Assembly: GCF_001580015.1 (NCBI RefSeq)
Contig: NZ_LSZQ01000013.1
Location: forward strand, 1-64,000
DNA length: 64,000 bases
Direction of reading: 5' to 3'
Origin: Cephaloticoccus primus
Lineage (GTDB): Bacteria; Verrucomicrobiota; Verrucomicrobiia; Opitutales; Opitutaceae
The notes under the pieces are model-generated. The model made no database searches and was not told the DNA's origin. It saw nothing but the letters and a program-made list of their open reading frames with translations. Positions 1 to 10,028 of this stretch are shown one piece after another; the first letter of the stretch is position 1, and each line of letters starts with the position of its first letter. A program made the translations under genes and the position numbers.

Positions 1-1
1 G

Positions 2-493
2 GGCTGGGGGCGACTAGCACAGATGCGTATAGAAGAGGTTAGATTTTTTGGTGGGAATAAATATTTAGAGATTCCAAGTGGTACTCACTTGATAATTGAC
101 AGAGTTGTTGTCGATAGGTCTGGTGTCATTCACTTTGATGACAGTGTGTCAAATGTTTACCTTACAATTAATGAAATTGTTTTTACTGGAAGTGCGTCTC
201 TTGGGATAACTGATGATCGTTACGGCGGAGGACATCTGAGTCTGTTAGATCATAATGGAGATATATATGATTTGGTCCGTCATTTGAAGTATAAACTAAA
301 TGGAAAGTATGTGAAGCTCCGCGTCGAGCGCTCCGAGGGGAATGGGTATTATGAAATACATCATACCTATGAGCCTTGGACACCCGTCCCAGAAGCGTCC
401 ACCTGCGGAGCCATTTTTGCGGTTTCTGCCTTAAGCTTGGCCGCTTTCAGGAGGCGAAAAGGGCGGGCCAAGCTCGCCCTTGCCCTTTCCTGA
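2..493 (+). CDS. PEP-CTERM sorting domain protein, 5' truncated by window edge
   Basis: The C-terminus has the PEP-CTERM signature: a VPEAST motif, a short hydrophobic segment rich in Ala, Leu and Phe, then a basic RRRKGR tail. Known members are exported and sorted at the outer surface by an exosortase-type system. The first ATG is at 23, but the frame stays open to base 2 and no signal peptide follows that ATG, which such proteins need. The real start therefore probably lies upstream of the window. The visible body (about 120 residues) is beta-rich with many Gly, Asp and Tyr residues and resembles no enzyme I recognise. Base composition is clearly more AT-rich than the genes that follow. Confidence 0.8.
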   Translation, partial: GWGRLAQMRIEEVRFFGGNKYLEIPSGTHLIIDRVVVDRSGVIHFDDSVSNVYLTINEIVFTGSASLGITDDRYGGGHLSLLDHNGDIYDLVRHLKYKLNGKYVKLRVERSEGNGYYEIHHTYEPWTPVPEASTCGAIFAVSALSLAAFRRRKGRAKLALALS

Positions 494-497
494 TCAC

Positions 498-932
498 TTA
501 CGCCTCTTTCACTCCACTTTTGGCTACAGCAGTTGGCGCAGGAGGGAGGGATTTGCGGGAGGCCTGCGCGATTGCTCGCGTAGCGGCAAGCAGGAGGGGG
601 CGGGCTTCCGCAGTACAGTGGCGATAATGGCGGGTGAGCTCGGCCTCCTCGGCTGAAAGCGGAAGGGGGCTGAGGGCGGAGCGAATGCCCAAGGCGTTCG
701 CGACAGCGTTGGTGGCGGCAATCGAGTGATCATTGTCGAGCCACCCGGCAGGCTTGCCGCATGCGGTTTCTATCTCGCGGGCGGCCTTGTGGCCGATCAA
801 GCGGACTCCGGAGAGCCACTGGGTTATCTGGGCGGGGGCTTTGTCGATATGAGCCGCGAACTCGTTCTGAAAACGGAACTCAGAGCGCAGCATTACGAGG
901 TTTTCCAGGCGAATTTCCCCAACGGTCTTCAC
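498..932 (-). CDS. XRE-family helix-turn-helix regulator (Cro/CI-like)
   Basis: A 144-residue protein. Residues 22-66 form a lambda-repressor-like helix-turn-helix: a FAAHIDKAPAQITQWLSG core followed by a helix ending in PAGWLD, the arrangement of phage-type Cro/CI and DNA-binding domains used with a single DNA-recognition helix. The C-terminal 70 residues are Ala-rich with no recognisable domain, so this is not a LexA/CI-type self-cleaving repressor. It points away from the TonB receptor gene and shares a very AT-rich intergenic region (935-1120) with it, so it could regulate that gene; this is inference. Its stop lies 5 bases from the stop of the convergent PEP-CTERM gene. Confidence 0.7.
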   Translation of the reverse strand: MKTVGEIRLENLVMLRSEFRFQNEFAAHIDKAPAQITQWLSGVRLIGHKAAREIETACGKPAGWLDNDHSIAATNAVANALGIRSALSPLPLSAEEAELTRHYRHCTAEARPLLLAATRAIAQASRKSLPPAPTAVAKSGVKEA

Positions 933-1120
933 CCCAAAAAAATTAGCAAGTTGCTACTGACTCACGACTTAAAAATAAATATCAAAAAGTTTAAATTTTT
1001 ACTTTTAAAATTTATCTTTTTGTTAATAAATTCAGCTCACTTTTCGAGAGTTTCCCTGTCCGCTCTGCTCCTGTGGCGCGGTTCCTGTACAACCCCAAAA
1101 CCCCCAACCCCCCAAACCCC
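933..1120. promoter_or_regulatory. AT-rich divergent promoter region
   Basis: The 188 bases between the XRE gene and the TonB receptor gene are far richer in A and T than the rest of the window, especially 968-1035 with long runs of A and T and an AAATTTTTAC...AAAATTT dyad. This is where both divergent promoters and any XRE operator should lie. I could not pick a unique -35/-10 pair. The 25 bases just before the receptor start are almost pure C and A and contain no Shine-Dalgarno sequence. Confidence 0.5.
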
Positions 1121-3538
1121 ATGAAAGTGAAAGCTTGGCTTTTGCCTGCACTGTTCGCTTTCGGTGTGCCTCTTATCGGGTATGCCCAGAGCACGGGCCC
1201 TCGCGGCTTCCTTGCCGACCAAGTCGACGAAGAGGAAACGGTTTCTCTCTCGCCCTTTGAAGTTTCTTCGGAGCGCGTCACTGGCTATACGGTGACCGAC
1301 TCGGCAGCTTCGCGCATCCGGCGCGAGTTGATCAATACACCAATCTCAATTCAGGTGATCACCAGCGAGTTTATCGACGATATTGGTGCAGCCTCCCTTT
1401 TTGATGCGACCCGATACCTTTCTGGCATCAGCGCTTCTACGGGGAGCGGTATGACTGGGGCTGGAGATCGCTTAACCATCCGTGGCTTCGGCATTGCGGG
1501 CGTGACTGTCGATAATTTCGGTGCGGGAGCCAATGACAGCAGCTTCGATCCGGCAGTGGTGGACCGGGCGGAGGTGATTAAAGGCCCTCACGGCATCCTC
1601 GCCCCCAGCGGCCCCCCAGGGGGCGTGTGGAATATCCTGACCAAGTCGCCCAAGTTTGGTGACCCCGAGTACATGATCAAGGCGGAAATGTCTGACCAGT
1701 ATTTTGCCAATAAAGGCACCATAGATGCCACAGGACGCATACCCGGTACTGAAAATTTAGCCTATCGCATGATTGGGACCTATAGAGACGCGCGCTCGTA
1801 TGATCCCGGTCATATTTCCAATAAGAGTATAAATCCGATGCTGACTTGGGCGATTACGGAGAAAACCCAGTTCAAGTTTAAAGGGTTTTTCAATAATTGG
1901 GAGCACCGAGGCGCAGGAGCGAATATGTACTTGGCGGATGATTTCCCTATTGATGGAACCGTTTCTAGTTCCCCTAAAGACTATCGTCCCGGCTATGTTC
2001 CCTTCGGGGGCAATGGGGCTCCTCTGTGGGCCTACCGCGATGAGAAAGTCAGGCGTGCCATGGCAGAGCTCACTACGGCTTTGGGGAACCATCTAAATCT
2101 GAGATTAGCTGGATACAAACATTACGTTCACTATCAAAGCTTGGGTGGTGGCCTGCGCATCTTTAGGGACGATTTAGGCAATCGTGTAAATCCGATGACA
2201 GGAAAATGGACCGAAACGCTAAGGTGGGACTTGCAAGACCCGACGCAACCTTGGCACGAACAGTCCAACCCTTATGTATCCACTCCGGTAGACCCCCTCG
2301 CCCCCGCCACGATTACAGACGTGTGGTTAACCGAAGGCCAAGCACACTACTGGGTGGAAGAGGCTCACTACCAAGCAGATCTGGCCGGTAAATTTGATTT
2401 TGGCGGCTACCCGGATGAGCCTCTAGTTACGCTCAATATTCTTACTGGAGTTGCACGTAGTAAGCAAAAGAATCGGTTTAGGAATTGGGATGTTCCGGGT
2501 GAGAATATAACAGACGCTTACGATCCCTCGCTGCCCTTCCTGGATAATCCTACCCGCCCGTCATCAGTGGCATGGATACGGAGAGGATTTGATGAGCCTA
2601 GAGAGGGCGGAAATCATGGGGAGCTTATCGGGTGGATCGATACACAGTACTACATCAATACTCAAATCGATACATTCAAGGGGCGTGTCATCTGGTCTGG
2701 AGGGGTATCTTACCATAAGGTCGAGAATAAATATATGGACCATTTTAGGGGAGCCCTTCGTGATGACTGGGAGCATACCAAGAGCGTCCCCTCCTACGCT
2801 GTACTCTTCAAAGCGAGATCGAATATTTCCATTTACGCGGCCCATGCGGTGAACTCTGGCCGAGGGGAATGGTTTGCTGGTCAAGATTTGGGTACGCTGT
2901 CAACGTCTCAAGATGGAAAGCAGGAAGAGCTTGGGTTGAAATTCGACTTTTTCGACCGGAGGCTTTCTGTTACAACCTCGTACTTTGAAATCAAGAAGGG
3001 CAACCAACCTCAGCAGGATTCTCGAAACGCAGAGCTCCCCGTGGGGGCAGACCCTATCTACCCCGATATTCTGCTGGATATTACCAACGAAGGTTTTGAG
3101 GTGGATATATCCGGCCAATTAACAACCAACCTCAGCATCCTCGGGAGCTTTACTCAACAGAAGATGAGAGATCCACTTGGCCGTAGGCAGGCAAACGTCC
3201 CTGATACCATGTTTAATGGACTGGTGATGTACAAATTTTCTCAAGAAAGGCTGAAAAACCTAAAACTGCACTTGGGATTCACCCATTCTGAGGGCTCACC
3301 GGGTGAAAATCGGTCTTCTGCCCCGACAGCACTTGGTGCCATAGAGACAGCCAGTTTTTATCTGCCCGCGCAGACGGTTTATAACGCAGGGGCAAGTTAT
3401 ACGTTGGGTGCTATCAGTTTTCAGCTTAATATCGATAACCTGACGGATGTGATGAAGCCGGAGCGGAGCGGTGGGCGTAGCTCTATCGCGATGACTCCGC
3501 CTCGTAATATCCGGTTAACAACGACCTTTAAATTCTAG
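1121..3538 (+). CDS. TonB-dependent outer-membrane receptor
   Basis: An 805-residue outer-membrane beta-barrel expected to import a ligand using TonB energy. The start at 1121 is preferred over an in-frame ATG at 1073 because it begins a classic signal peptide (MKVKAWLLPALFAFG, cleavage near YAQ-S). The mature N-terminus carries the SPFEV...GYTVTDSAASRI segment, then a plug domain (PISIQVITSEFIDDIGA, later DRAEVIKGPHG and GGVWNILTKSP). The rest is barrel, ending in LTTTFKF with the expected terminal aromatic residue. There is no STN signalling domain, so it is probably not part of a FecIR-type cascade. Substrate cannot be deduced; siderophores or glycans are both possible in Opitutae. A strong terminator follows. 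Confidence 0.93.
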   Translation: MKVKAWLLPALFAFGVPLIGYAQSTGPRGFLADQVDEEETVSLSPFEVSSERVTGYTVTDSAASRIRRELINTPISIQVITSEFIDDIGAASLFDATRYLSGISASTGSGMTGAGDRLTIRGFGIAGVTVDNFGAGANDSSFDPAVVDRAEVIKGPHGILAPSGPPGGVWNILTKSPKFGDPEYMIKAEMSDQYFANKGTIDATGRIPGTENLAYRMIGTYRDARSYDPGHISNKSINPMLTWAITEKTQFKFKGFFNNWEHRGAGANMYLADDFPIDGTVSSSPKDYRPGYVPFGGNGAPLWAYRDEKVRRAMAELTTALGNHLNLRLAGYKHYVHYQSLGGGLRIFRDDLGNRVNPMTGKWTETLRWDLQDPTQPWHEQSNPYVSTPVDPLAPATITDVWLTEGQAHYWVEEAHYQADLAGKFDFGGYPDEPLVTLNILTGVARSKQKNRFRNWDVPGENITDAYDPSLPFLDNPTRPSSVAWIRRGFDEPREGGNHGELIGWIDTQYYINTQIDTFKGRVIWSGGVSYHKVENKYMDHFRGALRDDWEHTKSVPSYAVLFKARSNISIYAAHAVNSGRGEWFAGQDLGTLSTSQDGKQEELGLKFDFFDRRLSVTTSYFEIKKGNQPQQDSRNAELPVGADPIYPDILLDITNEGFEVDISGQLTTNLSILGSFTQQKMRDPLGRRQANVPDTMFNGLVMYKFSQERLKNLKLHLGFTHSEGSPGENRSSAPTALGAIETASFYLPAQTVYNAGASYTLGAISFQLNIDNLTDVMKPERSGGRSSIAMTPPRNIRLTTTFKF

Positions 3539-3576
3539 AGTACAGGGCTTGCTCAGAGCTACTCTTGATCCTGCCA

Positions 3577-3610
3577 GCAGGCCGCTTTCTCCAAGCGGCC
3601 TGCTTTTTTT
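3577..3610 (+). terminator. Rho-independent terminator of the TonB receptor gene
   Basis: An 11-bp perfect stem, GCAGGCCGCTT paired with AAGCGGCCTGC, with a 5-base loop, followed immediately by a run of seven T. It begins 39 bases after the receptor stop codon. Confidence 0.92.
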
Positions 3611-3748
3611 GCCTCATTACGAAGGCACGAGAGATTCACCGCTTGCAAAGGCTGCGCCCACAAGGCGGGGCCGACTGGTGTTTCTGGCATGCCCCGGGAG
3701 CGCGCCCTGCTTTCGCCTCCCAAGGGTTCCCTATCGCGCAGGACGAGT

Positions 3749-3770
3749 TTTCCCCTGATTGCAGGGGAAA
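3749..3770 (-). terminator. Hairpin downstream of tatA
   Basis: TTTCCCCTG and CAGGGGAAA form a 9-bp stem around the loop ATTG, 9 bases past the tatA stop codon. No T-run follows on the minus strand, so it is a possible 3' end or stability hairpin and not a textbook terminator. Confidence 0.4.
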
Positions 3771-3778
3771 CGGTGGGG

Positions 3779-4015
3779 CTAAGCGGATGGGCTGTTGCTG
3801 TCTTTCGGAGCAGCGGCAGTGGGCTTGGGTGCCTCGTCCTCAGAGGTCTCCTGGCTGGCTTTTTTGAATTCCTTGATGGATTGGCCGAGGCCTTTGGCGA
3901 GTGAGGGGAGCTTGGTCGCGCCAAAAAGAAGGATGAGGACGCCGAAGATGAGGAGTAGCTCGGGCACTCCGATTCCAAAAACTGCGAGCTGGGGCACTGT
4001 GGTGAGCGTTTCCAT
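3779..4015 (-). CDS. tatA: Sec-independent (Tat) translocase subunit TatA
   Basis: A 78-residue protein with the TatA/E plan: an N-terminal transmembrane helix (IGVPELLLIFGVLILLFG), the conserved hinge ATKLPSLAKGLGQSIKEFKKA forming the amphipathic helix, and a polar, acidic and Ala/Pro-rich tail. TatA oligomers form the pore-like part of the twin-arginine pathway, which exports folded proteins across the inner membrane. No tatB or tatC is adjacent. The leader has no Shine-Dalgarno sequence; the bases directly before the ATG instead copy the 3' end of 16S rRNA (see findings). It lies downstream of rpoD on the same strand after a 356-base gap. Confidence 0.93.
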   Translation of the reverse strand: METLTTVPQLAVFGIGVPELLLIFGVLILLFGATKLPSLAKGLGQSIKEFKKASQETSEDEAPKPTAAAPKDSNSPSA

Positions 4016-4371
4016 AAGGAGGTGAAGGCTAGGCGCTTCACTTCCTCTGTAAAGGGGAGTATTCGATTCTTTTTAGCCCTGCCGCCGCTGCGCGCCAACT
4101 GTCGGCCACGCTCGGGCGAAGGAGCCTGCCGTAACTGCCGTCACGCGCGCGGGCCGACGACTCCTTTTCGCTGCGAGCGGTCTTCGATCGGTATCCCTTC
4201 TGCGGGCGGCTCGTTGGCCGCCCGTCATTACGGCGAAGCGCCCCCGCGTTGTCCCTGCCTCTTTATCGCGACGCGCTCATTGGCCGCAGTCTTCGGCTGA
4301 TTCCATGGGCAGCGCACTCTCGTTGGTGCGCTGCTGGAGAGCGGTCGACCTCGTCGGCTTCGTCCGCTGGC
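4016..4371. other. Intergenic region tatA-rpoD with two TCGTTG-loop hairpins
   Basis: No credible gene is seen in these 356 bases; the small plus-strand frames are compositionally poor. The region holds two GC-rich hairpins with related loops. At 4204-4223, GGGCGGC and GCCGCCC pair around loop TCGTTG. At 4309-4334, GCAGCGCAC and GTGCGCTGC pair around loop TCTCGTTG. The second begins 37 bases after the rpoD stop and could act as its transcript end, although no T-run follows on the minus strand. Both belong to the hairpin family described in the findings. Confidence 0.6.
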
Positions 4372-6198
<1,827 letters not shown>

Positions 6199-6214
6199 AA
6201 GTGATATGGAAAAA

Positions 6215-8215
6215 TCAGACCGCCGTCGGGAGGACAAGCGGTCGCAGGAGCTGGCGTTTGAGTTCTAGCTGTTCTTGCAGGAGGGCCCCGGGATCGGGGG
6301 GGGCGGGACTGTCCGCATCGTGTCGAGCTAAATCAAGAGCGATTTGCTGGAGGCGTGGCTCGTAGAAGCGGGCGCGCAGGAGCCGCAGGGCTTCGGTGGC
6401 GATTTTTTGCGGGTCGTCAAAAGTGGGCGAATCAAAGAGCAGCGAGGCGACGAGTGCTTCTTCTTCCGGCGTTTCGAGGAGCGGGGCGAGGTGATCGCGG
6501 CCGGGCCAGTTTTCGTTTTCAAACTCGGCCAGGAAGCGGTTGAGCAGCACGCCTGCGGTATGCCGCGTATCAATCCAGTCGTGCGGGAGGGTGCGCGCCA
6601 GCAGTGCGCCGAGCTGCTCGAAGTGCAGGCAGATGAGGAGGAGGTGTTCTTCGGGGCGAGCTGCGGTCTTTGACCGGTTTACCGGGGCTGCTCCCGTTGG
6701 TCGCAGATCCGCAGGCCCCCCCAGCTTTTCTGGCATTGCCGCCGTTTTGGCTCCGGTGGTCGCCGCACCCGTGGTTTCTGGCGAAACGCCCGGATGGGTA
6801 AGCGAATTGGGAGAGGCGGCGGCAGCAGGGGCAGCGTAGCGGCGCTGTTTGAGCCGGAAATTTTGGAAATCGCGCTGCATCGCCGCCGAGGCGATGTGGA
6901 GGTGCTTGGCCGCTTCGGAGATAAATTCGCTTTGGACGATTTGGGAATCCGCAGCGGCGACGATCTCCATGACCTCGCGAGCCGCGCGGGATTTTTCTTC
7001 GGCGGTCGCCGTGGCGGGTTCGGGCAGGAGCGCGCGGCAGGCGTAGTGCATGGCGCTGAGTGCATCGCGGTGCAGGGCCTCGTAGGCCTCAAGACCGCGC
7101 TCCAGAAAGAGGCCGTCGGGGTCGAGCGTGCTGCGGGCGTCGGGGCGGGTGAGGAAGCGGGCTTCGAGCCCCGCGCGCAGCGCGAGCGGGAGGAAACGCA
7201 GGGCGGCTTTTTGGCCCGCCGCGTCGCTATCGAAGAAGCACTCCACTTGCGCGTGGTAGCGGCGCAGCAGCGTGAGCTGCGTATCCGTGATGGCGGTGCC
7301 TTGGGGCGCGACGGCGGTTTTCAGGCCGACGCTCCAGCAGCGGATCGCATCGAGCTGGCCCTCGACGAGGACGAAGGGATGCTCCGGGCCGACGGCTGTG
7401 CGCGCGCGGTCGAGGTTAAAGAGGAGCTGGCCTTTGGTGAAAATGGGGGTCTCCGGCGAGTTGATGTACTTGGCCTCGCGCGCGGGATCGTCGGGCGGCG
7501 TGAGCTCGGTCTGGCGTGCGGTGAAGGCGACGACGCGGCCCTGGTTGTCGCGGATGGGAATCATGAGCCGCCCGCGAAATCGGGGGCGCAGCGTGGCCGC
7601 CGAGATCGGCGTGTGCTCGCCGATGAAGAAGAGGCCGCAGCGGCGCAGCGCGTCTTCGCCAAACCCTTTTTTTAGAAGCACGGCGGCGAGGCTTGAGGCG
7701 TCTTGCGGCGAATGCTGGGGCGCGGCGGCGCCGATCTTGAACTCGTCGGCGAGCTCGGGGGCGAAGCGGCGCGCCTCGCTCCAGTAGCGGCGCATGAACT
7801 GGCCAGTCGCATCGGCTGCGCGAAAGCAGTCGTGGTAGTGCGCGGCTGCCAGGTCGTGGAGCTCGAAGAGCTCGCTGCGCAGCGAGCGCTCTTCGCGGCT
7901 GGGGCCTGCGCCCGCCTCGTACTCGATCTCGATGCTGAAGCGCTGGCCGAGCGTCTCGACCGCTTCAGTGAAGTTGAGCTGCTCGGTCTCGCGGACGAAG
8001 CTGATGATGTCGCCGGAGACGCCGCAGCCGAAGCACTTGTAGAGGCCCCTGTTTGTATCGACGTGAAAGGACGGCGTCTTCTCGTTGTGAAAGGGGCACA
8101 GCCCCTTGAGCCGCGCTGCCCCTGCGCCGCGCAGCGTGACGACTCGGGAAACGACGTCGGCGATGTTGACGCGCAACTTCAGGTCGCGCACGCAGCTTGG
8201 CTTGATGGCGGGCAT
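6215..8215 (-). CDS. dnaG: DNA primase DnaG
   Basis: A 666-residue primase that lays RNA primers for DNA replication. The N-terminal CHC2 zinc finger is clear, with ligands near C40, H43, C61 and C64 in [11 protein letters not shown] and CFGCGVSGD. The catalytic Toprim domain follows, with [10 protein letters not shown] and the acidic [13 protein letters not shown]-terminal helicase-binding-type region is less conserved and contains a low-complexity Ala/Pro/Thr stretch. The length is near the family norm. It is the first gene of a minus-strand pair with rpoD, with a 16-base gap to the chosen rpoD start. A shared 214-base region separates it from the divergent DUF362-like gene. Confidence 0.96.
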   Translation of the reverse strand: MPAIKPSCVRDLKLRVNIADVVSRVVTLRGAGAARLKGLCPFHNEKTPSFHVDTNRGLYKCFGCGVSGDIISFVRETEQLNFTEAVETLGQRFSIEIEYEAGAGPSREERSLRSELFELHDLAAAHYHDCFRAADATGQFMRRYWSEARRFAPELADEFKIGAAAPQHSPQDASSLAAVLLKKGFGEDALRRCGLFFIGEHTPISAATLRPRFRGRLMIPIRDNQGRVVAFTARQTELTPPDDPAREAKYINSPETPIFTKGQLLFNLDRARTAVGPEHPFVLVEGQLDAIRCWSVGLKTAVAPQGTAITDTQLTLLRRYHAQVECFFDSDAAGQKAALRFLPLALRAGLEARFLTRPDARSTLDPDGLFLERGLEAYEALHRDALSAMHYACRALLPEPATATAEEKSRAAREVMEIVAAADSQIVQSEFISEAAKHLHIASAAMQRDFQNFRLKQRRYAAPAAAASPNSLTHPGVSPETTGAATTGAKTAAMPEKLGGPADLRPTGAAPVNRSKTAARPEEHLLLICLHFEQLGALLARTLPHDWIDTRHTAGVLLNRFLAEFENENWPGRDHLAPLLETPEEEALVASLLFDSPTFDDPQKIATEALRLLRARFYEPRLQQIALDLARHDADSPAPPDPGALLQEQLELKRQLLRPLVLPTAV

Positions 8216-8429
8216 TTAATGGCGGCGGAAATGGCGGAAGAGAGGTGGGAGAAGGCGGAAGGGGGCGGATGCGCGGCGCGGCGGATTTTCGAAAAGCTTG
8301 GGCAGCCGACTCGGGCGGGCTGGCCTGGCGCGGGCGCGAGGAAGAATGCACTTTCAAGGGGGCAGTGGCCCTGTCAAGGGTTGCGCCCCAGCGAGGAACT
8401 GTTGCCTGCTTTCTGCCCTCTTCTTGCCC

Positions 8430-9542
8430 ATGCGTTTATTTGTTTTTGCCGCGTTTTTACTGATTGGGTTTGGCCTTCCGCCTGCGCTCCGTGCGCAAGA
8501 AGAAGCAGGGCGCGCGGCCACGGCTGCGGGGGGAGATGGGGGAGGCTCCGGTCGCCCGCCCGCGGACTCCGAATCAAAGGCCGCTGCGGCAGCGCCGCTG
8601 CCGATTTGGGAAGTGCAGTTGGGCGACTTCAGCCAAGCCAGCTACGACCGCGCGGTGGAGCGCGAGATCGCCGAGTTTGAGGCGCAGAGCGGCTGGCGTT
8701 TGCAGCCGGGCGAGAAGAAAAAAGTCGGGCTAAAGATCTACGCCGATTCGGGGCCGGGCATGGCGACCCCGATCCCGCTGGTGCGCTCTGTAATCGCCGC
8801 ACTGGAGCGGCGCGGTTTTGCCAAGGAGGATATTTTTCTCGTCGGGCTGAACCAGCTCCGGCTGCGGATGACGGGCTACCTGCCCTCGTTGGCGAGCGGC
8901 GAGTCCGCCTTTCCCGGGCACAAGGTGTACGTGCTGGAGTCGGGCCGCTTCTACGATCCGGTGTGGTTTTACGACAGCCCGCTGCCGCAGCGTTTTGACC
9001 CGATCTTCGTCGAGTCGCAGACGCGCAACATCCCCGCCAACACGACGCCCGATGAAGACCGCAAGAGCTTCCTCGCCACGCCACTCTTTCTCGATGCGGA
9101 CTTCTGGATAAACCTGCCCGTCTACACCGACCACTCGACCCTCGGCGTAAACGGCGCGCTGGTAAACGCCACGCTGTGGAACGCCTCGAACACCGCGCGC
9201 TTTTTCCGCAGTCCGGCCAATGCGCCCGCCGCCGTGGCCGAGATGAGCGCCATCCCCGAGCTGCGCGAGACCTGGGCCTTCACGCTCGTCAGCTTGCAGC
9301 ACTACCAGTTCATCGGCGGGCCTTTTTTCAACTCGCTGTACAGCGTCTCGGAGCCGCTGCTGTGGCTCTCGCGCGATCCGGTGATGCTCGACTCGCTGAT
9401 GCTGGAGCGGATCAACCAGTGGCGGAAGCGCTCGGGCTTTGCCCCGATCTCCGAAGAGATCCGCACGCTCGAATTTGCCGAGCTGCTCGGCGTAGGCTCT
9501 ACCGATACCGCCGCGGCCAATATCATTAAGCTCTCGCAATAA
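8430..9542 (+). CDS. Exported DUF362-like protein
   Basis: A 370-residue protein beginning with a signal peptide (MRLFVFAAFLLIGFGLPP, cleavage near LRAQ), which is why I start at 8430 and not at an in-frame ATG at 8298. The core resembles DUF362: a KKVGLKIYADSGPGMATPIPL segment followed by an IxxLxxxGFAKEDIFLVG element, and later DADFWINLPVYTDHSTLGVNGALVN, matching the family's IINLP..K.H...GV.GALKN pattern. The Cys clusters of the ferredoxin-fused DUF362 proteins are absent. The family's biochemical role is poorly known, so no reaction is assigned. Residues 22-55 are a Gly/Ala-rich linker. nuoA follows 43 bases later. Confidence 0.6.
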   Translation: MRLFVFAAFLLIGFGLPPALRAQEEAGRAATAAGGDGGGSGRPPADSESKAAAAAPLPIWEVQLGDFSQASYDRAVEREIAEFEAQSGWRLQPGEKKKVGLKIYADSGPGMATPIPLVRSVIAALERRGFAKEDIFLVGLNQLRLRMTGYLPSLASGESAFPGHKVYVLESGRFYDPVWFYDSPLPQRFDPIFVESQTRNIPANTTPDEDRKSFLATPLFLDADFWINLPVYTDHSTLGVNGALVNATLWNASNTARFFRSPANAPAAVAEMSAIPELRETWAFTLVSLQHYQFIGGPFFNSLYSVSEPLLWLSRDPVMLDSLMLERINQWRKRSGFAPISEEIRTLEFAELLGVGSTDTAAANIIKLSQ

Positions 9543-9585
9543 ACCGCTTGTCAGCCCCGCGCGCGCTGGCGAGTTTTGCCGCAAG

Positions 9586-9957
9586 ATGATCACCCCGTAC
9601 CTGCCGTTTTTCATCCAGGCTGCCTTGGCGGCAGCAATCGCCGTGGTGCTGATTGTGGCGACCCACCTGCTCGGCCAGCGCGCGGCGAAAAACAAGATCA
9701 AGGACTCGGCCTACGAATGTGGCGTCGCCTCCGAGGGCGCGCCGCACTCGCGCTTTTCGGTGAAGTTTTACGTCACCGTGATGCTCTTCATCCTCTTCGA
9801 CATCGAGGTCGTGTTCCTCATCCCGCTGTGCTTCGTGTACCGCGAGTTTCTGGCAAACCACATCACGATCTTCGCGCCGGTGATGTTCTTCATCGGCGTG
9901 CTCGTGCTGGGGCTCTTCTACGAGCTCAAGAAGGGCGCGCTCGAATGGGAGAAGTGA
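9586..9957 (+). CDS. nuoA: NADH-quinone oxidoreductase subunit A
   Basis: A 123-residue membrane subunit of complex I. Three hydrophobic helices are visible, with the NuoA signature YECGVASEGAPHSRFSVKFY in the first loop and LFDIEVVFLIPL in the second helix. NuoA helps form the junction between the quinone-binding arm and the membrane arm. The other nuo genes do not follow, which is unusual because nuoA normally leads a long operon. Either the complex is dispersed in this genome or this is an extra copy; the window cannot decide. The next gene starts 71 bases downstream. Confidence 0.95.
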   Translation: MITPYLPFFIQAALAAAIAVVLIVATHLLGQRAAKNKIKDSAYECGVASEGAPHSRFSVKFYVTVMLFILFDIEVVFLIPLCFVYREFLANHITIFAPVMFFIGVLVLGLFYELKKGALEWEK

Positions 9958-10028
9958 GCTGCACGCGGCGCACACGCCAGGAAACCCAAGCCTCCTCCAG
10001 GCCACACACCCAGGGCGACTGACGCACC

